A stretch of 64,000 nucleotides of DNA from Sinomonas humi. GTDB lineage: Bacteria > Actinomycetota > Actinomycetes > Actinomycetales > Micrococcaceae. The stretch covers positions 1 through 64,000 of the forward strand of contig NZ_JTDL01000123.1 in the NCBI RefSeq assembly GCF_000802235.1, in the 5' to 3' direction. The translations under genes were made by a program, and so were the position numbers. Of the stretch, positions 44,089 to 52,719 are shown piece after piece (the stretch's first letter is position 1; every line of letters starts with the position of its first letter). The notes beneath the pieces were generated by a model. The model had not been told where the DNA came from. It did not search any database and saw nothing but the letters and a program-made list of their open reading frames with translations.

Positions 44089-44861
44089 CCCACGCGGACC
44101 TCCCACCCTAGCTATCCTCATGGGCCATCGGGAGGCACCACCGCTGACGTGCCTAGCCCCTGAACGCATGCGATAGCCCACGCGCTTACCCCCTGAATCA
44201 ACCGTTGGATCGCAGCGCAAGGCTACGCTCAGGGCAGTTCCTTGGGAAGGATGCGCGGGTGTGGCGGCCACAGTCCGATGTCCCCTAACCGGCCCGACAA
44301 CGTGCCACTCAGCACCGTCCAGCCTCGTCCGAGGGCTCGGGATAGCCCGAGGTGCGTTTACCCAGCACGATGGAATGCCCCTTGAACGTACGACAACGGC
44401 AACATCAGAGTCACAGACAAGGCGTCCCCGTGGTCCTGGCCTCGTGGAGGTTGACCGAGCCATGCGCCGCGCCCAGGCAACAACACAGTTCAGGTCACTG
44501 AAGGTCTGACATCCTGCGGTAAGAGCGCGTCCCAGGCAGCCGGGATTTCAGGCCGCCCTCCTCGTCGACGCCTCTCATTCCCCAGACCCCTGCCGGCGCA
44601 GTCGCCGGCTGGCGTATCGTCGTGCACGGGCTGGGGATCCGGCGACCCCCGCCCCGGCCGCTTGGGGTCTGGGACTGACCGCGCTCCTTAGCGCCTGGTG
44701 CTCGGGCCCTGCCGTCACTGGTCTCTCTGGCGTGCGTCATCATGATCATGTCGCTATGATCATGATCATCTCGCGATAAACATGATCATGAGTGGGAGAC
44801 CAGCACGAGGACAGGCACCTGACCGCCCTCCAGCCCTCCCGGATGAATCACAGGAGCGGCA
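44089..44861. other. About 770 bp without a supported gene
   Basis: No coding frame with a start site and protein-like composition is found. The right end carries the CATGATCATG array before the AlbA-type regulator. The rest shows no repeat or RNA structure I can support. Confidence 0.5.
44741..44790. promoter_or_regulatory. Array of CATGATCATG palindromes
   Basis: CATGATCATG at 44741-44750 and 44781-44790, and the overlapping double ATGATCATGATCAT at 44756-44769, all perfect dyads, within 70-120 bp of the AlbA/HATPase gene start. Multiple copies of one dyad suggest cooperative binding and autoregulation. Confidence 0.8.
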
Positions 44862-46637
44862 TTGGACGTCGAAGAACTGCGCGAGGTGGCTTTCACCCTC
44901 AGGCGAGTGGGCAGCGATCTCGAAGACGTCGAGGCCAAGAGAGCCGACGGCGGCCTGCCCAAGAGCGTCAGGGAGACCCTTTCGGCGTTCGCCAACACTC
45001 ACGGCGGCCTTCTGCTGCTCGGCCTGGACGAGCAGTCCGGCTTCACAGTGGTCGACATTGCCGATCCTGGGAAAATGGCCGCCGACCTGGCTTCCGCCTG
45101 CGCCGAGATGGAGCCTCCCCTCCGAGCGGACATCAAGGTTGCCGAACTCGAAGGCAAGCCGATCATCGTGGCGGAGATCCCGGAAGCCGACCGTCGCTCC
45201 AAACCGTGCTACATCCGTTCCGTCGGCATGAACCGCGGCAGCTATATCCGCGTCAACGACGCGGATCAGAAGATGACCAGCTACGAGATCCAGCTCATGC
45301 TCGCCAATCAGGGCCAGCCCCGCGACGACGTAGCCCCAGCCGACGGTTCGAACATCGAGGACCTGAGGCCGGAAGGGGTGAGCGCCTACGTGAACCGTCT
45401 GCGCACTCTGCGTCCCAACGTGTTCGGAAGCCTGGAATCCAAGGAGGTCCTTCGGCTCTCCAACGTTCTGGTGGAAGCGAACGGGAAGCTCGTTCCAAGC
45501 CTCGCCGGGCTCCTGGCCCTCGGGCGGTTCCCGCAGCAGCGGTATCCCCAGCTCATGCTCACCTTCGTCAGCTACCCGACAGTCGAGGGGCCGGAACCCG
45601 AAGGCACCCGGTTCCTTGACAACGTCTCGATCGAGGGACCCATCCCTGAAATGGTCACGGAGGCCCTCAAGGTAATCCGCCGCAACATGAGCCGCAGGGC
45701 GGTCGTTTCCGGCGCCGGGAGGCGAGACCTCTGGGACTACCCCGAGCCCGCGCTCCGGGAAGCAATAGTCAACGCCCTCGTCCACAGGGACCTCTCTCCT
45801 GAGAGCCATGGCACTCAGGTGCAGGTGGAGATGTACCCGGACCGTCTGGAGATCCGCAACCCCGGGGGCCTCTTCGGTCCCGTGCATGTCAACGCTCTCG
45901 GGACCGATCCGCTGTCCTCCTCCCGCAACGCCGCTCTCCTCCGAATGCTCGAAGATGTCCAGATCCCCGGCGAGGACAGGACCGTCTGCGAAAACCGAGG
46001 ATCTGGGATCCGGACAATGATCAGCGCCCTTCGCGCCGCCGGGATGTCCACCCCGATCTTCCGCGACAACGTCTCCTCCTTCTCCGTGACCTTCCCTAAC
46101 CACAGCCTCTTGAACTCGGACCTCGTGGAGTGGATCGCCTCCCTGAACGAGCCCGGTCTGACGGAGTCGCAAATCCTTGCCCTGGCCCACCTGCGAGATG
46201 GCGACGCACTGGACAACGGGCATTATCGGGAGATGGCGGCCGTCGACTCTCGTGTTGCCACCCAGGAACTGCAGGACCTCGTAGCACGCGAGTTGACCGA
46301 GCAAGACGGCAAGGGCCGCTGGGCGACTTACCGTCTGGCGCCCCGGCTCCATGACGGCAACGTCGCGCTCCCCAAAGGTGAGCGCCTACCGCCCGCGGAC
46401 CGCCGCGACGAGATCCTCGCCGCATTCCAACCGGATGAGACACTGTCCCGGGCCGCTCTGGTGGAGCGAACAGGACTAGGCGACCAAGTGGTCCGGCGCT
46501 GGCTGCGCATTCTGAGGGACGAGGGCTACGTGGAATTCACTGGAGCAGCCAGCCCCCAGAGCAAGAATGTGCAATACCGCAGGACGATACAGACATACGG
46601 GAACCAGCAACAGGCAACTCTCGATTTCGACGTCTAG
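44862..46637 (+). CDS. AlbA_2 (Schlafen-like) / HATPase_c_4 transcriptional regulator
   Basis: 591 residues. The N-terminus (ESTEAK-like core DLEDVEAKRADGGLPKSVRETLSAFANTHGGLLLLGLDE) is an AlbA_2 putative DNA- or RNA-binding domain. The centre has an ATP-binding helper domain (REAIVNALVHRDLSPES, and the end motif ENRGSGIRTMISALRAAG). The C-terminus has winged helices (LSRAALVERTGLGDQVVRRWLRILRDEGYVEF). Such proteins are stand-alone regulators, common in mobile or variable regions. The TTG at 44862 has AGGAG upstream. Palindrome array upstream; no partner genes. Confidence 0.85.
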   Translation: MDVEELREVAFTLRRVGSDLEDVEAKRADGGLPKSVRETLSAFANTHGGLLLLGLDEQSGFTVVDIADPGKMAADLASACAEMEPPLRADIKVAELEGKPIIVAEIPEADRRSKPCYIRSVGMNRGSYIRVNDADQKMTSYEIQLMLANQGQPRDDVAPADGSNIEDLRPEGVSAYVNRLRTLRPNVFGSLESKEVLRLSNVLVEANGKLVPSLAGLLALGRFPQQRYPQLMLTFVSYPTVEGPEPEGTRFLDNVSIEGPIPEMVTEALKVIRRNMSRRAVVSGAGRRDLWDYPEPALREAIVNALVHRDLSPESHGTQVQVEMYPDRLEIRNPGGLFGPVHVNALGTDPLSSSRNAALLRMLEDVQIPGEDRTVCENRGSGIRTMISALRAAGMSTPIFRDNVSSFSVTFPNHSLLNSDLVEWIASLNEPGLTESQILALAHLRDGDALDNGHYREMAAVDSRVATQELQDLVARELTEQDGKGRWATYRLAPRLHDGNVALPKGERLPPADRRDEILAAFQPDETLSRAALVERTGLGDQVVRRWLRILRDEGYVEFTGAASPQSKNVQYRRTIQTYGNQQQATLDFDV

Positions 46638-47323
46638 TCCAGCCAGAAGGAATCAGCGGCAAGAGCGGAACATGCTGGGATTCCCTAAGCCCCGGGCTCG
46701 AGCGAGAGGAACTACTCCACTTCGGGCAGCGCGGCCACACACGGCGTCAACACTACGAACTTCGCGTGGAGCCTCTCGCCTCACACCGGGCTCTGCTCCT
46801 TCGCGACCGCCAGGAGTGCAGTACAAACGGCGCAACCAGGCTCTCATCGCCCTCGCCCCGCTAGCTGGTCCTTCTCGAAGCCCCATTCCGGTGGCGCCGC
46901 AACGAACACGGCGTGAAGTGCCCCTGCGTGTTCGCTCAGGTCCCGCAGCGTCAGAGACCGCACAGCACCAGAGTAGACACGGGTCGCGATGGGAGCGAGA
47001 AAGGACTTTTCAGGTGTTCAGGCGAGAAGTTCGCGGATAATTGGTCCCGATCGGCGATGAACGCCCGCGTCTGCCCAACCACTCAACCGACCGTCGCCCT
47101 ATAAGGCCCGCAAAATCTAGGCGGCCCCCACCCCTCGGCGGGATGCACCCGACTTCGAACTCGCACCCTCTTCCCAGAGGAGACAGTCTCGCCGACTATG
47201 ACGAATTGAATTGATTCATCCGAGGAGGCACCTGTTTCTTATGAAACAAGAGGAGACACCCACCTTCGCTCAGAAGCAGTAGGAAACCCGGGAAGCGATC
47301 TTCGGGTTCGCCGGTGAGGGGGA
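46638..47323. other. About 690 bp without a supported gene
   Basis: No gene is supported. The stretch ends with the second repeat array (47324-47372). A tRNA-like string near 47120-47200 does not fold as a tRNA. Confidence 0.5.
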
Positions 47324-47372
47324 GTTGGCGTACCCGAAACGTCTGTGAGGGGGAGTTGGCGTACCCGAAACG
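47324..47372. repeat. Second array of the 18-bp repeat (two copies)
   Basis: GTTGGCGTACCCGAAACG at 47324-47341 and 47355-47372, the reverse complement of the units at 321-431 with one base change, again with a 31-bp period. It lies just after the stop of the YciI-like gene, so the unit may be a 3'-end element. Confidence 0.9.
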
Positions 47373-47394
47373 AAAGGGCGGGGTGGGCTTCGGG

Positions 47395-47697
47395 TCACAA
47401 GTCGAGGCACTCGTTGATCTGGATCGTTCCACCGAGGGCAATGTAAGGGTGGTCCGAGAGCAGGGCTCGCGCGTCGGCAAGGGACCGAGCCTCGATGATC
47501 GTGTAGCCGTCGATCTCGACGGCGTCCACGGGCTCGCCCTCGGCGAGCTGGCCGCCTTGAAGCACTGGCGCCCCGAAGTCGACTAGCGCTTTGCCAAGCG
47601 ACTCCCGGGCCCACTTGCGCAACGCTCCCCGCGTGGCCGCAATGACGTCGGGCTGCGGGTATGGCATGCCGTGGTACGTGATGAGGAAGCGCGTCAT
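47395..47697 (-). CDS. YciI-like (YCII-related) protein
   Basis: 100 residues: RFLITYHGMPYPQPDVIAATRGALRKW, then VEIDGYTIIEARSLADARALLSDHPYI and GGTIQINECLDL, the dimeric alpha+beta barrel pattern of YCII-related proteins, found with ECF sigma factors and redox enzymes elsewhere. No such partner is adjacent. ATG 47697 with AAGGACAG upstream. Confidence 0.85.
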   Translation of the reverse strand: MTRFLITYHGMPYPQPDVIAATRGALRKWARESLGKALVDFGAPVLQGGQLAEGEPVDAVEIDGYTIIEARSLADARALLSDHPYIALGGTIQINECLDL

Positions 47698-47843
47698 GGC
47701 TGTCCTTCCGGCCAGTTGTTGCCTAACGCTACAACTGCCTGTGGCCCGTGCGAAGGCTTGGGCTCCTAGCTGCCGCTACTTCTGGCCGGCCCGCCTGCCG
47801 ACTCCACCATCCGACGTGCTCGCCCCCACGGAAACTGCTTAGC

Positions 47844-47996
47844 TCAACCGCACCAGACATCTCCGGCGGAGAGGCGGGTGATCTGTGCTCGGGCCTGCTG
47901 CTCACTCAGGCCAACTTCGATGAGGGATGGGATGAGCCATTCCTGTCGCTTCAGCGTCGCTAGGTCGGCCGCTCGTACGTAGAAATCAGGGTCCAT
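47844..47996 (-). CDS. Small hypothetical protein, 50 aa
   Basis: An ATG preceded by GAGAGGAG with a 5-base gap opens a 50-codon frame reading MDPDFYVRAADLATLKRQEW, then IEVGLSEQQARAQITRLSAGDV. The good ribosome site and amphipathic helices argue that it is real. Not recognised. It lies between YciI and the sigma factor. Confidence 0.6.
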   Translation of the reverse strand: MDPDFYVRAADLATLKRQEWLIPSLIEVGLSEQQARAQITRLSAGDVWCG

Positions 47997-48114
47997 TCCG
48001 CTCCTCTCAGCACAGTTCACGGCTTAGCCGGAAAGCCGGCCGCGAATGGGTGTACCGAGCAGCATGCCCAAGAACGGTCTCAAGCGCGTAGGGGCGAAAG
48101 ACCCTATCGTCGCA

Positions 48115-48855
48115 TCAGGCGGCGACCTTCCGACGCATGCGCTCGAGGAGCCTCTTGAGGAGCCGCGAGACCTGCATCTGGCTCACGCCCAGGATTTCTG
48201 CGATCTCGCTCTGGCTCATCTCCTCGACGAAGCGCAGGTGGAGGAGGCGTCGCTCGTCCTCGGTGACCCCGTCCAGGGCGGCCGCCAGGAGCTGATGGGA
48301 CTCGACTTCCTCGAAGCCGGGTTCGACGACGGAGAGCGCCCGCACGGAGGGGTCCGGCCGTGAATCCTCCTCGCTCGGAGGCTCGATCGAGAGCCCGACC
48401 ATTGCGGCGTCGGCGAGCTGAGCCTCGGCGATCTTCTCTTCGGGGACTCCGGCTTCCTCTGCAAGCTCCGCCGCGCTCGGCTCACGCCCGAGTTCTTGGA
48501 CGAGCTGACGGCGGGCAGCGTTCACTTCGAGACGCAGTTCCTGGACGGACCGCGGGGGCCGGACGGCCCACGAATGGTCGCGGATGTAGCGCTTGATCGT
48601 TCCGGTGATCGTAGGAACTGCGTAAGGGACGAAGCCTTGCCCCGCGCCCTCGCGGTAGCGGCGGATCGCCACCATGAGCCCCAGTCGTGCCACCTGACGC
48701 AGATCCTCTGGATCGTGCCCCGGGTAGCGGTGCCGGTTCGCCAGTGCATCCGCTACACCCAGGTACTTGAGGGCCAGGTCTTCCTCGCCGTGCTCGCCCA
48801 GTTCGGGCTGCAGCTCGTCGGGTTCGTGTGCTGCTGGATCGTAGAGATCAGTCAT
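48115..48855 (-). CDS. SigF/SigB-like group 3 sigma factor
   Basis: 246 residues: region 2 (DLRQVARLGLMVAIRRYREG; GTIKRYIRDHSWAVRPPRS), region 3 (LVQELGREPSAAELAEEAGV) and region 4 (MSQSEIAEILGVSQMQVSRLLKRLLERM). It belongs with stress/sporulation-type sigma factors, but no RsbW-type anti-sigma gene or STAS antagonist is adjacent, which is unusual. Instead it is divergent from a TetR regulator whose operator lies in its promoter. Its promoter has TGGACA-18 bp-TATAAA with GACAGAC-AG-GTCTGTC inside. ATG with AAGGGCAAGG upstream; leader about 50 nt containing a second operator. Confidence 0.9.
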   Translation of the reverse strand: MTDLYDPAAHEPDELQPELGEHGEEDLALKYLGVADALANRHRYPGHDPEDLRQVARLGLMVAIRRYREGAGQGFVPYAVPTITGTIKRYIRDHSWAVRPPRSVQELRLEVNAARRQLVQELGREPSAAELAEEAGVPEEKIAEAQLADAAMVGLSIEPPSEEDSRPDPSVRALSVVEPGFEEVESHQLLAAALDGVTEDERRLLHLRFVEEMSQSEIAEILGVSQMQVSRLLKRLLERMRRKVAA

Positions 48856-48886
48856 CGCCTTGCCCTTCTCGCGTTTATCCGTAAGT

Positions 48887-48906
48887 GAGACAGACGGGTC
48901 TGTCTC
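48887..48906. promoter_or_regulatory. TetR operator in the sigma-factor leader
   Basis: Perfect dyad GAGACAGAC-GG-GTCTGTCTC, the longest of the set (9-bp arms). It lies 32 bp before the sigma-factor start, just downstream of its predicted promoter, so a bound repressor would block elongation. Confidence 0.85.
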
Positions 48907-48914
48907 CTCAACGA

Positions 48915-48944
48915 TTTATACAAGTAGACAGACAGGTCTGTCCA
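48915..48944 (-). promoter_or_regulatory. Promoter of the sigma factor with built-in TetR operator
   Basis: On the minus strand TGGACA, 18 bases, then TATAAA. The spacer contains the dyad GACAGAC-NN-GTCTGTC (48927-48942). The same layout precedes two small genes at 54.4 and 54.8 kb. Confidence 0.8.
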
Positions 48945-48985
48945 TAATCGCTGATTACGAAGTGGTAACGGAGTTTTGGAGAAAG

Positions 48986-49015
48986 GCAGACAGTACTGTC
49001 TACACGGGTTAGCAT
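48986..49015 (+). promoter_or_regulatory. Promoter/operator of tetR
   Basis: A perfect AGACAG-TA-CTGTCT dyad (48988-49001) followed by a -10-like TAGCAT (49010-49015), six bases before the GTG of tetR. The mRNA may therefore be leaderless. The dyad is a variant of the regulon site, fitting autorepression. Confidence 0.7.
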
Positions 49016-49021
49016 CGCTAT

Positions 49022-49756
49022 GTGGACGCCCGAGGTGAGACTCGCGCGACCGTGAGTCTCAGGCCCGGTGCGCGCGACAAGATTCTTGATACTTCGTACG
49101 AGCTCTTCGCTCGTCGCGGGATTCGCGACGTGGGCGTGGATGAGATCATCTCCCGCTCAGGAGTGGCGAAAGCTACCTTCTACCGACATTTCCCTTCGAA
49201 GGACGCTCTCGTCCTCGCCTATCTGGACCGCTGGTTCGTGGCGCGCAGTGCCGCAATCGAGGCGGCCACAGAGGGAATTGAGAGCACCGAAGAAGCGGTG
49301 CTCGCCGTGTTCGGCGTCCTGCACGACTGGTTCGAGCACGGAACGGCTGAGGCGAGTGCGTTCCTGCACGTCATGATCGAGATGGGGCCCGACCATCCGC
49401 TCGGCCAGGCAAGCATGGACTACCTCACGCGGACGCGCAAGCAGCTCGCGGACCTCGCGGAGGCCGCGGACCTGCGTGATCCAGAGGGGTTCGCCTGGTC
49501 CTGCCACATCCTGATCAAGGGTGCGATGGTGGCTGATTCCGAAGGGGACACAGAGGCCGCGGCTAGGGCCCTCACGATGGCGCGCCTCCTCGTCGAGGAA
49601 CATCACGAGAAGAAGCCCTCCTCAGCCCCCCGCCGATTCACTGCCTGGACGGACCCCGAGGGGCTCAATCAGAACGTTGCGACGTCAGCGCCCCAGCGCG
49701 CGGCTACTTCGCGCGCCTCTACTCCGCAGCGAGCTCGCCGAGCCGGGTCACGGTAG
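49022..49756 (+). CDS. TetR-family regulator of the GACAGAC regulon
   Basis: 244 residues: helix-turn-helix ARDKILDTSYELFARRGIRDVGVDEIISRSGVAKATFYRHFPSKDALVLAYLDRW and a helical ligand domain. The C-terminal 40 residues are basic and disordered. Divergent from the sigma factor, with three matching dyads in the 166-bp gap. GTG start six bases after the -10, no ribosome site, so probably leaderless. The ligand is unknown. Its end overlaps the convergent second TetR gene by 38 bp. Confidence 0.88.
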   Translation: MDARGETRATVSLRPGARDKILDTSYELFARRGIRDVGVDEIISRSGVAKATFYRHFPSKDALVLAYLDRWFVARSAAIEAATEGIESTEEAVLAVFGVLHDWFEHGTAEASAFLHVMIEMGPDHPLGQASMDYLTRTRKQLADLAEAADLRDPEGFAWSCHILIKGAMVADSEGDTEAAARALTMARLLVEEHHEKKPSSAPRRFTAWTDPEGLNQNVATSAPQRAATSRASTPQRARRAGSR

Positions 49757-50309
49757 CCCTCAGGTCTGCCGCGCTGGCCCTTCCGGGTCTGGTGGTGTAC
49801 CCGCTGTCCGCGTGGAGGAAGAGCGCGGCGAACACAAGCGCCACGGCCAGATGGGCCCTCGTGGGCTCCGAGGTGCGCTGTTCGGCGAGCTGGATGACGT
49901 GCTTCCGCAGCCCTGACGTCCACTGATGGAGGGCGGCGAGGAGGTCGGGCTCGAGCCGGATGAGCTCCCGCACGCGGGGGAGGTCCTCATGGCCGCTCGA
50001 GACGCTCGTGATGAGCTCGCACAGCTCGTCGAGGAGAGGGCCCTTGCCCTCGAGGAATCGGCGTTCGTCTTCAGCGGTGATGGCGGTGGACGGTAGGCCC
50101 AGCGCTGCGGCGGCCTTGGAGGGGAAGTAGTTGAAGAAGGTCCGCTCCGAAATCGTCGCACTCGAGCAGATGTCTGCCACGGTCACGTGAGCGAGGCCGC
50201 GTTCGGTTGCGAGGGTGTACGCCGCCTCGTGGATGGCGCGCCAGGTCTGCTGCTTCTTTCGCTCGCGAAGAGAGCAGGTCTTGTCGGTGACGGACGGGTT
50301 CGTGGTCAC
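49719..50309 (-). CDS. TetR-family repressor of the efflux pump
   Basis: 196 residues: RERKKQQTWRAIHEAAYTLATERGLAHVTVADICSSATISERTFFNYFPSKAAAAL, then a ligand domain. It follows the DHA2 transporter on the same strand after 72 bp with a hairpin between, so it is probably the pump's repressor and acts at the dyad 52572-52592. Confidence 0.88.
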   Translation of the reverse strand: MTTNPSVTDKTCSLRERKKQQTWRAIHEAAYTLATERGLAHVTVADICSSATISERTFFNYFPSKAAAALGLPSTAITAEDERRFLEGKGPLLDELCELITSVSSGHEDLPRVRELIRLEPDLLAALHQWTSGLRKHVIQLAEQRTSEPTRAHLAVALVFAALFLHADSGYTTRPGRASAADLRATVTRLGELAAE

Positions 50310-50338
50310 GATGGTGGATCCTGGGGGTGAGAACGGAA

Positions 50339-50375
50339 GGCTCGGGGCCCCGCCTCGTGGACGAGGCCCCGAGCC
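50339..50375 (-). terminator. Hairpin between efflux pump and its tetR
   Basis: The 11-bp stem GGCTCGGGGCC / GGCCCCGAGCC with a 15-base loop lies just behind the transporter stop. It may end or attenuate transcription into tetR. Confidence 0.75.
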
Positions 50376-50381
50376 GGGTGG

Positions 50382-52514
50382 CTACGGTCGGTGGACCCGG
50401 ATAGGCCCGGTCGCCGGCGCTGCCTGCGCACCAGCCTCCGCCGCGGCTGTGGCCATGTACACCTCGAGGTCCTCGGCGGTGCCCTGCTTGTCGGCCTGCT
50501 CCTGGAGCGCGGAGCGCTGGCGCAGCGGCGGCGTCTTGAAGAACCAGCTCAGGACGAACGCGAGCAGGATCACACCGAGGCCGACCCAGTAGATGCTCAC
50601 GGCCGAGGAGTTGAAGCCCACCATGAACGGCCGCGTCAGGCGAGCGTCAGCACCCTTGAGGTAGGACGTATCCGACGTGCTCGACGACGACGAGGAGGAG
50701 GACTGCTTGGCATTCTTGAGCTCGTTGATCATGGTCGGAACGACCTTGTCGACGACGGCGGTGCGCTGCGCCTGATTCGAGAAGTCGATGGCGAGGCGGC
50801 CGTCGACGACCGAAGCGCCAGCCTTCTGCGCTGCCACCGTGAGTGCCTGCTGCTCAGCGGCTGGCTTCGCAGCGGCGACCTGCTGGTCGATGATCGACGG
50901 CGCGGCAGCGGCGGGGATTGCGCCTGCTGAAACCTGCTGCTGCACGGCCGCCGTGACCTTCTGGGTGACAGCCTGATCGGCAGCCTGCTTTGCCGCCGTC
51001 GTGCCTTGATCAAGCCCGCTCTGGATCTGCGACTTCACCGGGGTGACGATCGGGTTCCAGATCTGCTGCATGACGCCGGCATTGGCGGGGTCGCTCGCGA
51101 CGGACGGCGTGAGGGCCGCGTCGAGGGCGGTCGTGAGGTCTGCCTTGTTGGACATCGCGGTCGTGATGTTGGTCGGCATGAGCGCAAACAGGACCGAGAG
51201 GAGGACGGCGGTGCCGAGCGTACCGCCGATCTGGCGGAAGAACGTCGCAGAGCTCGTGGCAACGCCCATGTCCTGCGGCGGCACCGAGTTCTGAGACGCG
51301 AGGGTCAGGGACTGCATGAGCTGGCCGAGGCCCAGACCGATGAGGAACATCGCGATCATGAGGAACCACAGCGGCTTGTCGATGGTCATGAAGGTCAGGA
51401 CCAGGTAGCCGCAGGCCGTGACGAACGTGCCCGTGATCGGGAAGATGCGGTACTTGCCCGTGCGGGCCACGATCTGGCCGGAGACGATCGAGGCGATCAT
51501 GAGGCCGCCCACCATGGGCAGCGTGGCGAAGCCGGATTCCGTCGGAGTCAGGCCGGTCACGAGCTGGAGGTACAGCGGCAGAGTCAGCATGGCGCCGAAC
51601 ATCGCGAAGCCGACGAGGAAGCCAAGGACAGTGGCCATGGAGAACGTGCCGGAGTGGAACAGGCGGAGCGGGATGATCGCGTTGGTCCCCATTGCACGCT
51701 CGATGAAGATGAACGAGACGAGCCCGACGAGTCCGATGACGTAGCACGTGATGGAGGCGGCGGACGTCCAGCCCCAGTCGCGGCCAGACTCGGCGACGAG
51801 GAGGAGCGGAACGAGCGTTGCGATGACTGCGGTGGCGCCCCACCAGTCGATGCGGGACTTGGACGAGTCGTGGAACTTCGGCAGGTGCAGGAACGCGAGG
51901 ACCATGCCGAGCGCGATGAGGCCGATCGGGACGTTCACGAGGAACACCCAGCGCCAGCCGGAGATGAAGAGGATCTGGCTCGCGCCCGAGAAGATGCCGC
52001 CAACAAGCGGGCCGACGACCGAGGACACGGCGAAGACGGCGAGGAAGTACCCCTGGTACTTGGCGCGTTCGCGCGGGGCGAGGATGTCGCCCATGATCGC
52101 GAGCGGCAGCGACATGAGGGCGCCGGCGCCGATGCCCTGGAACGCGCGGAATCCCGCGAGCATGAGCATCGAGGTCGAGAAGGACGACATCAGCGAGCCG
52201 AGGATGAAGACGCCGAGACCGAAGATGTAGAGCGGGCGGCGGCCGAAGAGGTCAGAGAGCTTGCCGTAGATCGGAGTCGCGATAGTCGAGGTGATCAGGT
52301 AGGCGGTCGTCACCCACGCCTGCTGATCGAGGCCGTGCAGGTCGTCGCCGATGGTCCGGATCGCCGTGCCGACAATGGTCTGGTCCAGCGAGGAGAGGAA
52401 CATTCCGGCCATGAGGCCGTAGATGACAAGAAGGATCTGACGGTGGGTCATCACCGGGTTCGGGTGAGCGGCGCTACCGGCATTTGATCCGGGGCTCGCT
52501 GCTGCGTTGGACAT
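50382..52514 (-). CDS. DHA2 (EmrB/QacA-type) multidrug MFS transporter
   Basis: 710 residues. The first 14-span block is typical: MFLSSLDQTIVGTAIRTIGDDL, GRRPLYIFGLGVFILGSL, and motif C-like AVFAVSSVVGPLVGGIF. Between the last two spans there is a large (about 170 residues) hydrophilic, Ala/Gln-rich, partly coiled insertion (about 450-630) with a serine run, then a final span (VSIYWVGLGVILLAFVLSWFF). The long insertion is found in some actinobacterial DHA2 pumps. Regulated by the downstream TetR via an upstream dyad. A proton-driven drug exporter in the cytoplasmic membrane. Confidence 0.9.
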   Translation of the reverse strand: MSNAAASPGSNAGSAAHPNPVMTHRQILLVIYGLMAGMFLSSLDQTIVGTAIRTIGDDLHGLDQQAWVTTAYLITSTIATPIYGKLSDLFGRRPLYIFGLGVFILGSLMSSFSTSMLMLAGFRAFQGIGAGALMSLPLAIMGDILAPRERAKYQGYFLAVFAVSSVVGPLVGGIFSGASQILFISGWRWVFLVNVPIGLIALGMVLAFLHLPKFHDSSKSRIDWWGATAVIATLVPLLLVAESGRDWGWTSAASITCYVIGLVGLVSFIFIERAMGTNAIIPLRLFHSGTFSMATVLGFLVGFAMFGAMLTLPLYLQLVTGLTPTESGFATLPMVGGLMIASIVSGQIVARTGKYRIFPITGTFVTACGYLVLTFMTIDKPLWFLMIAMFLIGLGLGQLMQSLTLASQNSVPPQDMGVATSSATFFRQIGGTLGTAVLLSVLFALMPTNITTAMSNKADLTTALDAALTPSVASDPANAGVMQQIWNPIVTPVKSQIQSGLDQGTTAAKQAADQAVTQKVTAAVQQQVSAGAIPAAAAPSIIDQQVAAAKPAAEQQALTVAAQKAGASVVDGRLAIDFSNQAQRTAVVDKVVPTMINELKNAKQSSSSSSSSTSDTSYLKGADARLTRPFMVGFNSSAVSIYWVGLGVILLAFVLSWFFKTPPLRQRSALQEQADKQGTAEDLEVYMATAAAEAGAQAAPATGPIRVHRP

Positions 52515-52571
52515 GGAGGAAAATCCGAATCTCTCAAGGGGGACGATTCAAGGCGCCGCGAACGCGGCTGA

Positions 52572-52592
52572 AACTTGCAGACTCTGCAAGTT
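52572..52592. promoter_or_regulatory. Operator of the efflux pump
   Basis: Perfect dyad, arms AACTTGCAGA and TCTGCAAGTT around one C, 57 bp before the transporter start. A half copy (CTCTGCAA) follows at about 52599. A likely TetR site. Confidence 0.85.
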
Positions 52593-52719
52593 TACACACT
52601 CTGCAACCAAGGCGCCACTCGAACATTCGACCCCCACCAACTACCCTCCGTCCGCCCGTTCACTCCATCTCCCTCCGCTTCCCCGGGCACAGCCAGCCAC
52701 CCCTGTTAGCCTGTGCCGA

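Noticed and set aside
44495-44749. Minus-strand 84-aa frame in the gap before the AlbA regulator
   Set aside because: Arg/Gly/Pro-rich non-protein-like composition and a start lying within the palindrome-array edge; no ribosome site.
47120-47200. tRNA-like string (TTCGAA loop, paired-looking flanks) possibly marking an integration site
   Set aside because: The bases on either side of the loop do not form a T stem, and no acceptor stem or anticodon arm can be drawn on either strand.
51006-52487. Long plus-strand reading frame opposite the DHA2 transporter
   Set aside because: A mirror of the transporter caused by high GC at third positions; charged low-complexity product and no ribosome site.
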